Shown here: in pieces, positions 25,098 through 33,485 of the stretch
How positions within the stretch are numbered: position 1 is the stretch's first letter
How the letters are laid out: each line of letters begins with the position of its first letter
NCBI GenBank assembly: GCA_903915465.1
Contig: CAIWTA010000169.1
Coordinates: forward strand, 1-36,874
Source of the DNA: an uncultured Bacteroidales bacterium
Lineage (GTDB): Bacteria > Bacteroidota > Bacteroidia > Bacteroidales > FEN-979
Reading direction: 5' to 3'
DNA: 36,874 nucleotides
Translations under genes and position numbers: made by a program
The notes under the pieces: generated by a model
What the model was told of the DNA's origin: nothing
The model's database searches: none
The model's input: only the letters and a program-made list of their open reading frames with translations

Positions 25098-26210
25098 ATG
25101 AAAAAACTATTTTTCTTCCTTGGAATTTTAACCTTGGTTTTAGCTTGCAGTAGCCCGGATAAAAAAGCACAACTTGAAAAGCTAAAGAAAGAGCATGATA
25201 AAATCGCAATACAAATATCTAATTTGGAAAAAGAATTGTATCCTGCTGGTAATAAAACCATTACAAATGTAAGCGCTGAATCTTTATCGAAACGTACTTT
25301 TGACCACTTTATCGAAGTTCAGGGGCGAATCGATGGAAATGAAAATATTGCTGTCAGCCCTCGTTCTCCGGGAGTTGTGTTAAAAATATTGGTCAAAGAA
25401 GGAGATTTTGTCAGAAGAGGTCAACTTCTTGCTGAGCTTGATGCGGATGTTGCCAAGCAGAATCTGAAAGACCTTCAAACCCAGTTGGCATTTGTCACCG
25501 ATATGTTTGAAAGGCAAAAGGCATTATGGGATCAAAAAATAGGATCGGAAGCACAGTTCCTGGATATGAAAAACAAAAAGGAATCGGTGGAAAATAAAAT
25601 TGCGGCACTGAAGGAGCAGATCAATATGTCGAGTATTACTTCCCCGATAGATGGTACCATTGAAGATATTCCAATTAAGGTTGGCCAGATGGCTTCCGCT
25701 ACAAGTCCTCAACCCGCCTTCCGCGTGATCAATTTTACCCGTGCAAAAGCCGTTGCAGACGTTGGCGAAGCATATAGTTCCAAAATCAATACCGGGGATC
25801 AGGTAAAGATTTTTTTACCTGATTACAATGAAGAGATACAGCAAAGAGTAACTTTTGCAAGTAAATTCATCAACCCGACTAACCGTACGTTTAATGTAGA
25901 AATTGAAATTCCTTCCAACAATAAAATCTTTCGTGCCAATATGATCGCTGTGATCCGGATCAAGGATTATTCAAATCCATCAACCATTGCCATTCCGCAG
26001 AATTTTATCCAATCATCAAAGGATGAAGGGTTGTATGTGTTCATTGCAAAAGAAGAAAACGGAAACAAAATTGCCCGGAAAGCTTTTATCAAAACGGGTG
26101 TAACTTATAACGGCCTTACAGAAGTCACAAATGGATTAGATGCGGGTGACAAAATCATAACAGCCGGATATAAAGACCTTTATGATGGCCAGAGTATCGA
26201 ATACAAATAA
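25098..26210 (+). CDS. RND membrane-fusion lipoprotein (system 2)
   Basis: 370 residues from ATG 25098; the upstream part of the open frame back to 24936 lies across the promoter region and lacks a signal peptide. MKKLFFFLGILTLVLAC is a lipoprotein signal with Cys17 lipidated. Residues 20-48 are a charged coiled coil (KKAQLEKLKKEHDKIAIQIS) before the first barrel-sandwich half (VSPRSPGVVLKILVKEGDFV), then a helical hairpin, the second half (SSITSPIDGTIEDIPIKVGQM) and the beta-barrel and membrane-proximal parts. It links the pump to an outer-membrane channel. The pump ATG is 9 bases after its stop. Confidence 0.93.
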   Translation: MKKLFFFLGILTLVLACSSPDKKAQLEKLKKEHDKIAIQISNLEKELYPAGNKTITNVSAESLSKRTFDHFIEVQGRIDGNENIAVSPRSPGVVLKILVKEGDFVRRGQLLAELDADVAKQNLKDLQTQLAFVTDMFERQKALWDQKIGSEAQFLDMKNKKESVENKIAALKEQINMSSITSPIDGTIEDIPIKVGQMASATSPQPAFRVINFTRAKAVADVGEAYSSKINTGDQVKIFLPDYNEEIQQRVTFASKFINPTNRTFNVEIEIPSNNKIFRANMIAVIRIKDYSNPSTIAIPQNFIQSSKDEGLYVFIAKEENGNKIARKAFIKTGVTYNGLTEVTNGLDAGDKIITAGYKDLYDGQSIEYK

Positions 26211-26219
26211 GTATTGACG

Positions 26220-29200
26220 ATGAAAGAAAAAAAACAGAAGTTTAAAGAATTTTTTGCAACCAGCTGGTCGATTGATAACCGTGCCTCTATCTATGTTCTG
26301 ACTATCATCATCACCATGCTTGGTTTACTTTCCTTCCTAAGCATTCCTAAAGAACAGTTTCCCGAAATCGTCATTCCTACAATTATCGTCAGTACACCTT
26401 ATCCTGGAACGTCGCCGGAAGACATGGAAAACCTTGTCACACGTCCCATTGAAAAGGAACTGAAAGCACTTGCTGATGTAAAGAAAATCACGAGTAAATC
26501 AATACAGGATTATTCCGCAATTGTAGTGGAATTCAATCCCGGGATTGCTGTTGCTGAAGCCAAACAACGAGTGAGGGATGCCGTTGACAAATCCAAACCA
26601 AATCTCCCAAGTGATATTCCGAAAGAACCGGATATCAAAGAAATTGACCTTTCTGAAATCCCAATAATGTTCATTAACATTTCAGGGGATTATGACCTTC
26701 AACGGTTGAAGAAATTTGCCGACGATACAAAGGACAGGATTGAAACCTTTAAGGAAATTACCCGGGTTGACATTGTAGGAGCCCTCGACAGGGAGATACA
26801 GGTGGATGCTGACATGTATAAGATGCAATCAGCCAGTGTCACTTTTTCCGACCTGGAAAGGGCCATAGCCAGTGAGAATATAACAATTTCAGCAGGGAAC
26901 ATTACAAGTTTTGGGTCAAAACGATCGATTCGGATAACAGGACAATTTAAGAACCCCGATGAGATCAAGAATATCATGATTAAATCGTCGAGCGGAGCAA
27001 TCGTTTATATACGGGATATTGCTGATGTAAAAGACGCTTTCAAAGAACAGGAAAGTTTTGCCCGTTTCAATGGAAAAAATGTGATCACGCTGAACGTCGT
27101 CAAAAAAAGCGGTGAAAACCTGCTTAATGCTTCTGATGAGATTAAGGGACTGATCGCTGATTTGAAAAAAAACTCCTTTCCTCCTGATCTCATAGTTGAT
27201 ATCACCGGCGACCAGTCAAAATTCACACGGAGTACACTCGAAGAGCTGAACAACACTGAAATCATTGGATTTGTCTTGGTGACATTGGTATTGATGTTTT
27301 TCATGGGCTTCAACAATGCATTCTTTGTAGGACTTTCTGTACCTCTTTCCATGTTCGTCGCCTATATGATCATGCCCGGTTTGGGTTTTACGATGAACAT
27401 GATTGTAATGTTTGGTTTCATCTTTGCATTGGGTATTATTGTGGATGATGCGATTGTTGTTATCGAAAACACGCACCGAATACACCGCGACGAACCGGAT
27501 ATTGTGAAAGCCGCTAAACATGCGGCTGGCGAAGTATTTTTACCCATCTTATCAGGAACATTGACGACACTTGCTCCGTTTTTCCCATTGGCTTTCTGGC
27601 CAGGAATTGTCGGAAAATTCATGCACTACCTGCCAGTCACATTAATTCTGACACTTTTTGCATCACTTTTTGTTGCCTATATCATCAATCCGGTTTTTGC
27701 AGTTACATTTATGCAACATGAATACGATAAAAAGAGTCATAAGGTAAATACGAAGAGTCTGCTGGTTGCGAGCGTAATCCTGTTTACCCTGGCACTCATT
27801 TTTTATATCGGTGGGTCGTTTGGGATGGGAAACCTGCTTGTTTTTTGCCTGATCATTAATGCCATTTACCGGTTATGGCTGAAAGAAATTACTGTTAAGT
27901 TCCAGAATGTGTGGTGGCCGAAGCTAATGGATATTTACGAAAAAAGCCTGAGGTTCTTTCTGAAAAATAGAAACCCCTATTACCTTTTGGGTTTTGTTGT
28001 GGCACTCTTTTTCCTTTCCCTCTTTTTACTTGGTGTAGCAAAACCCAAGGTTTTGTTTTTTCCCAACAATGACCCAGGCAGTGTCTATGTTTATGTTAAA
28101 ATGCCTGAAGGTACCGATCAAACGGTTACTGATTCCGTTACAAAGCTGGTAGAAAGCAGGATATCAGAGGCCATTGGAAAGAACAACCCTTTGGTGGAGT
28201 CGATAGTTACAAATGTGGGGTTTGGCGCCGGCGAAGGTATCTTCGACAGAACAGCCGCCTCAAACAAAGGTAAACTTACCATCAATTTCGTTGAAAGCAG
28301 GTACAGGAAGGGCCAGAAAACTAATGATTACATGGACAAAATGCGTGAAAAGTTAATGGATGTTCCCGGGGCCCAGATTAGCGTAGAAAAGAACAAAATG
28401 GGACCGCCCACCGGAAAACCAGTCAACATTGAAGTTACAGGTGAAAATCTTGACGAACTGATTATCACCGCTAATACATTTAAACATTACCTGGATTCAT
28501 TGCGCATTCCCGGGATTGAAAAACTCAAATCAGATTTTGAAAACAATAAACCTGAGATCATCGTTAATATCGACCGTGTCAGAGCCAATCGGGAAGGTCT
28601 TTCCATTGGACAGATCGGGATGGAACTCCGTACGGGCATTTATGGGAAAGAGGTTTCAAAATATAAGGAAGATGAAGATGAATACCCGATTGAATTAAGG
28701 TATTCAGAAGAACAAAGGAAAAATGTTGATAAAGTGATTAATGCAAAGATCACATACCGGGACATGAACTCCGGCGTCCTGAGGCAAATTCCGATTTCAT
28801 CTGTTGCTAAAATTGGATATAAAGATACCTATGGTGGTATTAACCGGAAGAATTCAAAACGGATAATTACTATTTCCTCAGAAGTCCTTTCAGGCTATAC
28901 AGCAAATGAAGTTGTCGCCTCCATTACACAAGCAGTAAAAGGGTTTAGAGTACCAAAAGGAATTGATATTAACCTGACCGGAGAACGGGAAGATCAGGCA
29001 GAAACAATGAATTTCCTTACAAAAGCCATGTTGATAGCGATCGGTCTGATCTTTTTTATCCTTATCACCCAATTCGGTTCTGTAAGTAAGTCGCTCATCA
29101 TCCTGAGTGAAGTAATCTTTAGCATCATCGGGGTGTTTTTCGGAATTGTGATCTTCAATATGTCCATCTCAATCATCATGACCGGACTTGGTATCGTTGC

Positions 29201-29597
29201 TCTTGGGGGAATTGTTGTCAGAAATGGAATCCTTATCGTTGAATTCTGTGATGTCCTCAAGGAAAGAGGATTAAAAACCAGAGATGCAATCATTCAGGCA
29301 GGAAAAGTAAGAATCACTCCGGTAATTCTGACTGCAACAGCCACTATGCTGGGCCTTGTACCTTTGGCTGTCGGGATGAATATTAATTTTATTACAATGT
29401 TCACAGAATTAAACCCGCATATTTATTTTGGTGGCGACAATGTATTATTCTGGGGACCTCTTTCTTGGACCATCATCTTTGGATTAGCCTTTTCCACCTT
29501 CCTGACACTGATATTCGTTCCGGCGTTATACCTTATCGACTACCAGATCAAGACCAAATTCAAAAGAAGAAAATCGTTAAGGAAAATTCACGGATAG
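26220..29597 (+). CDS. RND efflux permease, enlarged form (system 2)
   Basis: 1125 residues from ATG 26220; the TTG at 26214 is an unlikely alternative. It has the RND plan: TM1 at about 24-42, TM4 with Asp409-Asp410 (GIIVDDAIVVIEN), two periplasmic domains, and TM10 with GGIVVRNGILIVEF. It is about 90 residues longer than the system 1 pump. Two hydrophobic segments at about 513-531 and 537-554 add to the usual twelve, and the TM11-TM12 loop (about 1052-1080, NFITMFTELNPHIYF...) is long. The residue aligned with AcrB Lys940 is Arg1001 (codon AGA). The substrate is unknown. It pairs with the fusion protein just upstream and, by position, with the convergent TolC gene. Confidence 0.93.
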   Translation: MKEKKQKFKEFFATSWSIDNRASIYVLTIIITMLGLLSFLSIPKEQFPEIVIPTIIVSTPYPGTSPEDMENLVTRPIEKELKALADVKKITSKSIQDYSAIVVEFNPGIAVAEAKQRVRDAVDKSKPNLPSDIPKEPDIKEIDLSEIPIMFINISGDYDLQRLKKFADDTKDRIETFKEITRVDIVGALDREIQVDADMYKMQSASVTFSDLERAIASENITISAGNITSFGSKRSIRITGQFKNPDEIKNIMIKSSSGAIVYIRDIADVKDAFKEQESFARFNGKNVITLNVVKKSGENLLNASDEIKGLIADLKKNSFPPDLIVDITGDQSKFTRSTLEELNNTEIIGFVLVTLVLMFFMGFNNAFFVGLSVPLSMFVAYMIMPGLGFTMNMIVMFGFIFALGIIVDDAIVVIENTHRIHRDEPDIVKAAKHAAGEVFLPILSGTLTTLAPFFPLAFWPGIVGKFMHYLPVTLILTLFASLFVAYIINPVFAVTFMQHEYDKKSHKVNTKSLLVASVILFTLALIFYIGGSFGMGNLLVFCLIINAIYRLWLKEITVKFQNVWWPKLMDIYEKSLRFFLKNRNPYYLLGFVVALFFLSLFLLGVAKPKVLFFPNNDPGSVYVYVKMPEGTDQTVTDSVTKLVESRISEAIGKNNPLVESIVTNVGFGAGEGIFDRTAASNKGKLTINFVESRYRKGQKTNDYMDKMREKLMDVPGAQISVEKNKMGPPTGKPVNIEVTGENLDELIITANTFKHYLDSLRIPGIEKLKSDFENNKPEIIVNIDRVRANREGLSIGQIGMELRTGIYGKEVSKYKEDEDEYPIELRYSEEQRKNVDKVINAKITYRDMNSGVLRQIPISSVAKIGYKDTYGGINRKNSKRIITISSEVLSGYTANEVVASITQAVKGFRVPKGIDINLTGEREDQAETMNFLTKAMLIAIGLIFFILITQFGSVSKSLIILSEVIFSIIGVFFGIVIFNMSISIIMTGLGIVALGGIVVRNGILIVEFCDVLKERGLKTRDAIIQAGKVRITPVILTATATMLGLVPLAVGMNINFITMFTELNPHIYFGGDNVLFWGPLSWTIIFGLAFSTFLTLIFVPALYLIDYQIKTKFKRRKSLRKIHG

Positions 29598-29617
29598 AAA
29601 TTCAACTCATCAACTCG

Positions 29618-30961
29618 TCAGACTTTCTCTAGCAACTTGTTGAGCTGTATTTTCAGGTTAACAACGTTGAACATTGTCAGCAAATAATCGCTCTCAGACT
29701 GGAGAAATTGATTGTATTTTTGATTCAGATCTGTACTTCCTGCTACTCCTTCTTTGTATTTGTTGATGGTTTTCAGGTAGATCTTTGTCGCAACTTCCAA
29801 CCCTTTTTTCTTGTTCAGGAACACCAGGTAAGCATTGTTAAAATCACTTCTTGCAGAAGCCACCTGGAGTTCAAGCCCGGTTTTCATCTTTTCATCATTC
29901 ACTTTCATTTTCTGAACCTGCAGATAAGCCTGATCAACTGTATATTTTCTGCTTCCGCTGCTCCAAATAGGAACAGTTACAGTCATTCCCCAGTTAAGTG
30001 TTTTAAACCAGGATTGATTGGCAGCAAAGAAATTCCACGCATTTCGCTGCGCATTGTCGCTGAATCCCATGAATGCAGAAAGACTAGGCTGATAGGCGGT
30101 TTTGGAAAGTTTATATTGCATTTTGACAAGATATTCCTGTTTCTTGAATACTGAATAATCAATATTAAAATTATAGTCAAACTGTTGTTTCATCAGATAA
30201 TCTCTTCCTAAAGTATTGATAAAACCACGGAGGCTGTCGGTAAGCAGAATCTGCTGGTTTTCCTTTAGTCCCAAGACAAATTTCAACCGGGCAGTGCTGA
30301 TCTCGAGCTGGCTGTTTGTATTGATCAAACGCGCTTCCAGGTCGGATTTATTGAGTTCCAGCTGGTCTACTTCAATATCTTCTACAAGACCTAATTTGAA
30401 TGTTTCCTCGAGCTCTTTTACCATCTGGTTGATCACTTTATATGTAGAATCCAGGATTTTTGTCTGTTCCTGATACAACAGAACCACCAGGTAACTGTTT
30501 TCAACCTGATCTCGAATATCAATTTTTACTTTTACGTTTTTTTGACGCTCTGTCTCCAGAAATGCTTTTGCAGTCTGCAAACCAACAAGATACTGTCCAC
30601 TATACAAGAGCTGATCAATCCGTCCCCGCATAGTCAAATTGTAGCGTGTCCCAAATTGTATTTCAATATCTGTGCCTGGTTTGCCAATAAATTCACCTGG
30701 AATTAATGATGTAGGACGAGCAAAATATTCCATATAATCTATACCGCCATTTACCTGTGGGAGCCCTATTGCGGTATTCTGCCTGACTTGTTTTTGCGCT
30801 ATCTGCACATCATAAGCAGCGTTCTTCAGGTCATAATTATTCTCATATGCATAATCCTGTGCCTGTTTTAAAGAAAATGCCAACGGAACTTGTCCATGTA
30901 ATTGAAAAGAAAAAAAACAGCAGGTAGAAAGAATCGATAGCAGAAGCGCATTTAGTTTCAT
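29618..30961 (-). CDS. TolC-family outer-membrane efflux channel (system 2)
   Basis: 447 residues. A signal peptide is clear (LLLSILSTCCFFSFQLHGQ, about 23 residues), followed by FSLKQAQDYAYENNYDLKNA and the duplicated helical pattern of OEP proteins (TFKLGLVEDIEVDQLELNKS in the first half, INKYKEGVAGSTDLNQKYNQ in the second). It is encoded opposite to the pump and ends 20 bases from the pump stop. It follows a TetR gene by 26 bases and is probably co-transcribed with it. It most likely completes the system 2 efflux complex, though the separate promoter would let it serve other pumps. Confidence 0.9.
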   Translation of the reverse strand: MKLNALLLSILSTCCFFSFQLHGQVPLAFSLKQAQDYAYENNYDLKNAAYDVQIAQKQVRQNTAIGLPQVNGGIDYMEYFARPTSLIPGEFIGKPGTDIEIQFGTRYNLTMRGRIDQLLYSGQYLVGLQTAKAFLETERQKNVKVKIDIRDQVENSYLVVLLYQEQTKILDSTYKVINQMVKELEETFKLGLVEDIEVDQLELNKSDLEARLINTNSQLEISTARLKFVLGLKENQQILLTDSLRGFINTLGRDYLMKQQFDYNFNIDYSVFKKQEYLVKMQYKLSKTAYQPSLSAFMGFSDNAQRNAWNFFAANQSWFKTLNWGMTVTVPIWSSGSRKYTVDQAYLQVQKMKVNDEKMKTGLELQVASARSDFNNAYLVFLNKKKGLEVATKIYLKTINKYKEGVAGSTDLNQKYNQFLQSESDYLLTMFNVVNLKIQLNKLLEKV

Positions 30962-30987
30962 GAGTAAATTTATTTTGAAAGATCAAA

Positions 30988-31614
30988 TTAATTATAATTC
31001 CCAAAGTTCAATTTTTGTTTTTGTTGTTCATAATAACTGATACCAGACTCATTGGCGATACCACGAATAAAATTATCGAACATGACGTCAAAAAGCGTCT
31101 GAAATGAGAATTTGTCAGCAGGGAAAAATTCAGGATTGTGCAGGTCAATTAATCTACGGATGTATAGTCTCGCCAACAGTTCTGTGCTGAGATCGTCACG
31201 ATAAACTCCTTGTTTAATGCCCTTGTCAAGATTGATCTTAATCTTCCCGAAAATGAATTCAATTCTTTCGTTGACATGTGCATGATAAACATCAGGATAA
31301 TACTTTTTAAGGTCAAAAGTCATCGAAGGGCTTACATCCCTGAAGCGCCCACCAAGTTCTTTACTTACAATCAACAGAATATCGATGGCATTTACACCAT
31401 CAAAATTATTGGTGTCAAAGATGATCTCAAAGTTCTGCCTCTCAAGTTCCAGCAATTTTTCAACCAACTCATTTTTACTGGGAAAAAACTGATAAAGCTT
31501 TTTCTTTGAGATATTGATATCTCTACAGAGATCATCCATCGAAACACTTCGAACCCCATATTTATAAAAGAGCTCACGAACTCGTTCAAGGATATTGACT
31601 TGCATTTTATCCAT
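30988..31614 (-). CDS. TetR-family regulator 2, upstream of tolC
   Basis: 208 residues from ATG 31614 (MDKMQVNILERV; ATG 31605 is an alternative). The N-terminal helix-turn-helix (SVSMDDLCRDINISKKKLYQFF) and the ligand domain (RFRDVSPSMTFDLKKYYPD; NLDKGIKQGVYRDDLSTELL) align closely with TetR 1 along the whole length, so the two are paralogs. It heads an operon with the TolC gene and probably regulates that operon, the pump operon or both. The TCCGTT half-sites seen at 24994-25028 were not found upstream of this gene. Confidence 0.9.
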   Translation of the reverse strand: MDKMQVNILERVRELFYKYGVRSVSMDDLCRDINISKKKLYQFFPSKNELVEKLLELERQNFEIIFDTNNFDGVNAIDILLIVSKELGGRFRDVSPSMTFDLKKYYPDVYHAHVNERIEFIFGKIKINLDKGIKQGVYRDDLSTELLARLYIRRLIDLHNPEFFPADKFSFQTLFDVMFDNFIRGIANESGISYYEQQKQKLNFGNYN

Positions 31615-31722
31615 GAAAAAAAGATTTTACCTCATGCTGATTGAAAAATAATAGCCACCTTAATTCCTTATCATTAGTATGAAAAACCCATCACTTGATG
31701 AAGCCGGTATTTTGTTCCTCTG

Positions 31723-31752
31723 CAAAATTAGAGATTATTTACAAGAAACAAA
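31723..31752 (-). promoter_or_regulatory. Promoter for tetR2-tolC (TTTG-N18-TAATTTTG)
   Basis: On the minus strand TTTG (31752-31749) and TAATTTTG (31730-31723) are 18 bases apart, a good Bacteroidota promoter match. It implies a leader of roughly 100 bases before ATG 31614. No second gene lies in the 208-base gap. Confidence 0.55.
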
Positions 31753-31822
31753 ATTCGTATCAAAAGTTTCTGTGGGCGAAGAGAAGGATAAAATCAGAAA
31801 TGCGGTTTAACAGTCTCGAAGG

Positions 31823-33379
31823 CTATTCTATGATCATCTTTTTTCGAATCGATTGCTCGCCATTGACAAGAGAAAAATAATAAAGGCCTGGCGGAAGACG
31901 GGAGCTGGAGATATCAAAATATTCGATGTACTTACCTGGTGTAACTCTTTTGTTCTCTGCAATTGTTGCGACCCCCCGTCCTAATAAATCACAGATAGTC
32001 AACGAAACAGTTGTTGTTTCATGGACTTTATATGCAAAATAAGTGAATTCCTTTCCCGGGTTGGGATAATTTTGTTCCAGTGTGAAGGACATGAAGGATT
32101 CGGGCTTCTGCCCCGTTCCAGTAAAGATACTGTCAGCAATCGCAGTCCACACACTCAATTCATTGTATTGAAGCCGGGCCCAGATTGGGCGGACTACGTT
32201 GTTATGAGCAGAAATGCCCGTATAATCGCCAAAAAAGATGCCAGAATTAGGATGAAATGGAGACTCACTGATTTTTATATTCTCGAAGCTTTCTCCACCA
32301 TCTCGTGAAACTGCGAGATAAACATCTGTAAGAACATCAGAATATGAACGGCGATCGTAAAAAACAAAATAGATATAACCTGTCACCTGATCAACGGTCA
32401 TCCAGGTCAGGAATTGCTGTTTTCCGGGAGGGTCATTATTCACTCTTTTTCGTTCACCCCAATGGATCCCGCCATCCGTGGATTTCATAAACCAGATGTC
32501 GGTGTCGTATCCTCCATATCGTTGATCCGACCAATTTACATAGATGTTCCCCCTGTGTGGTCCCTGGCTGATGTCGCAACAAGTAACCGGAAGCCCATTT
32601 GCCCTGTATATTCCCGAAATATTATAATCCCACCCACCCGGGATATCGGAAACAAAAACATTGGTATCCATCCATGTGTTCCCCTGATCTAATGACCTGT
32701 TAAAAACAAGTCCTGCCGGTCCAGCCCAGCAAACATAAATTTCGCCGTTAGGTCCCACAGCAGGAACAGCACCTTCAACCGTATTGTCTCCATCCATGCA
32801 GTCCCCGGCTTTCTGGTTTATCCTCATGGGAGAGCTCCAACTCTGGCCACCATCAATGGATTTTGAAAAAAGAATATTTGAACTGTCCAACTGGCTGGGG
32901 CTCTGATAAATATCAAATTGTGTCCAGCATACATAGATGTTATTTGTCGCTGGGTCAATTACTGCCCATTCCTTATCTTGGGTTTTTGATCCATTCAAAC
33001 CCATATACGTGCCGTTTGACCAGGAGGCTCCGCCATCTGAGGATTTCTGACAAACAATCCGGTCGACAAAAGCACTACCGGGAGGATCGGACAGATGAAA
33101 ATAATAAAAATTCCCTGTTGTATCTACCACTAAACATGGATCTCCCCAAACGCCAACAGTAGAAGCGATGTTTCCTCCCTGCCATGTCAAGCCACCATCT
33201 TGGGAATAATAGTAATTGTCAAGATTTGCACCCGCGATTAACTGGTTGGTGTTTTTGGGATTAATGATAATGGAAGGTTCTTCAGGAGTATTTGCGTTCC
33301 CGATCATGATGTTCGGAAATTGACAAAAACCTTCAAATGTTAAAAGCAACAGGCAAACTATCGACAGTATTTTCAACAT
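31823..33379 (-). CDS. Secreted Asp-box (sialidase-fold-like) protein with T9SS type A sorting domain
   Basis: 518 residues. A signal peptide ends near residue 19 (LLLLTFEGFCQ). Six Asp-boxes (S-x-D-x-G-x-x-W/F) lie at about 59-66, 113-120, 174-181, 229-236, 300-307 and 358-365, e.g. SQDGGLTW and STDGGIHW, as expected for a six-bladed propeller of the sialidase/BNR type. The C-terminal 80 residues are a type A T9SS domain (LEQNYPNPGKEFTYFAY ... LPPGLYYFSLVNGEQ ... RKKMIIE). The sialidase arginine triad and its FRIP motif are not evident, so sialidase activity should not be assumed; the fold could bind or cleave other glycans. It is a single gene flanked by unrelated genes. Confidence 0.88.
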   Translation of the reverse strand: MLKILSIVCLLLLTFEGFCQFPNIMIGNANTPEEPSIIINPKNTNQLIAGANLDNYYYSQDGGLTWQGGNIASTVGVWGDPCLVVDTTGNFYYFHLSDPPGSAFVDRIVCQKSSDGGASWSNGTYMGLNGSKTQDKEWAVIDPATNNIYVCWTQFDIYQSPSQLDSSNILFSKSIDGGQSWSSPMRINQKAGDCMDGDNTVEGAVPAVGPNGEIYVCWAGPAGLVFNRSLDQGNTWMDTNVFVSDIPGGWDYNISGIYRANGLPVTCCDISQGPHRGNIYVNWSDQRYGGYDTDIWFMKSTDGGIHWGERKRVNNDPPGKQQFLTWMTVDQVTGYIYFVFYDRRSYSDVLTDVYLAVSRDGGESFENIKISESPFHPNSGIFFGDYTGISAHNNVVRPIWARLQYNELSVWTAIADSIFTGTGQKPESFMSFTLEQNYPNPGKEFTYFAYKVHETTTVSLTICDLLGRGVATIAENKRVTPGKYIEYFDISSSRLPPGLYYFSLVNGEQSIRKKMIIE

Positions 33380-33456
33380 AGATAAATTCCTTTGAAATTT
33401 TCCACAAGGTACAAAATTTCAAGGTTCTCATTCCTTTACTTTGTGAATATTTTGTG

Positions 33457-33464
33457 TAAGTTTG
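33457..33464 (+). promoter_or_regulatory. -7 box TAAGTTTG for the M14 peptidase gene
   Basis: TAAGTTTG fits TAnnTTTG and ends 21 bases before ATG 33486. A TTTG lies at 33440-33443, but the 13-base spacing is too short for a standard pair. The box overlaps the TTG codon at 33462, arguing against that codon as the start. Confidence 0.4.
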
Positions 33465-33485
33465 GGCTTTCTTATTGGATATGAT

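Noticed and set aside
31695-31880. 61-codon plus-strand ORF
   Set aside because: It overlaps the end of the Asp-box protein gene and the tetR2 promoter region; no signal or family match.
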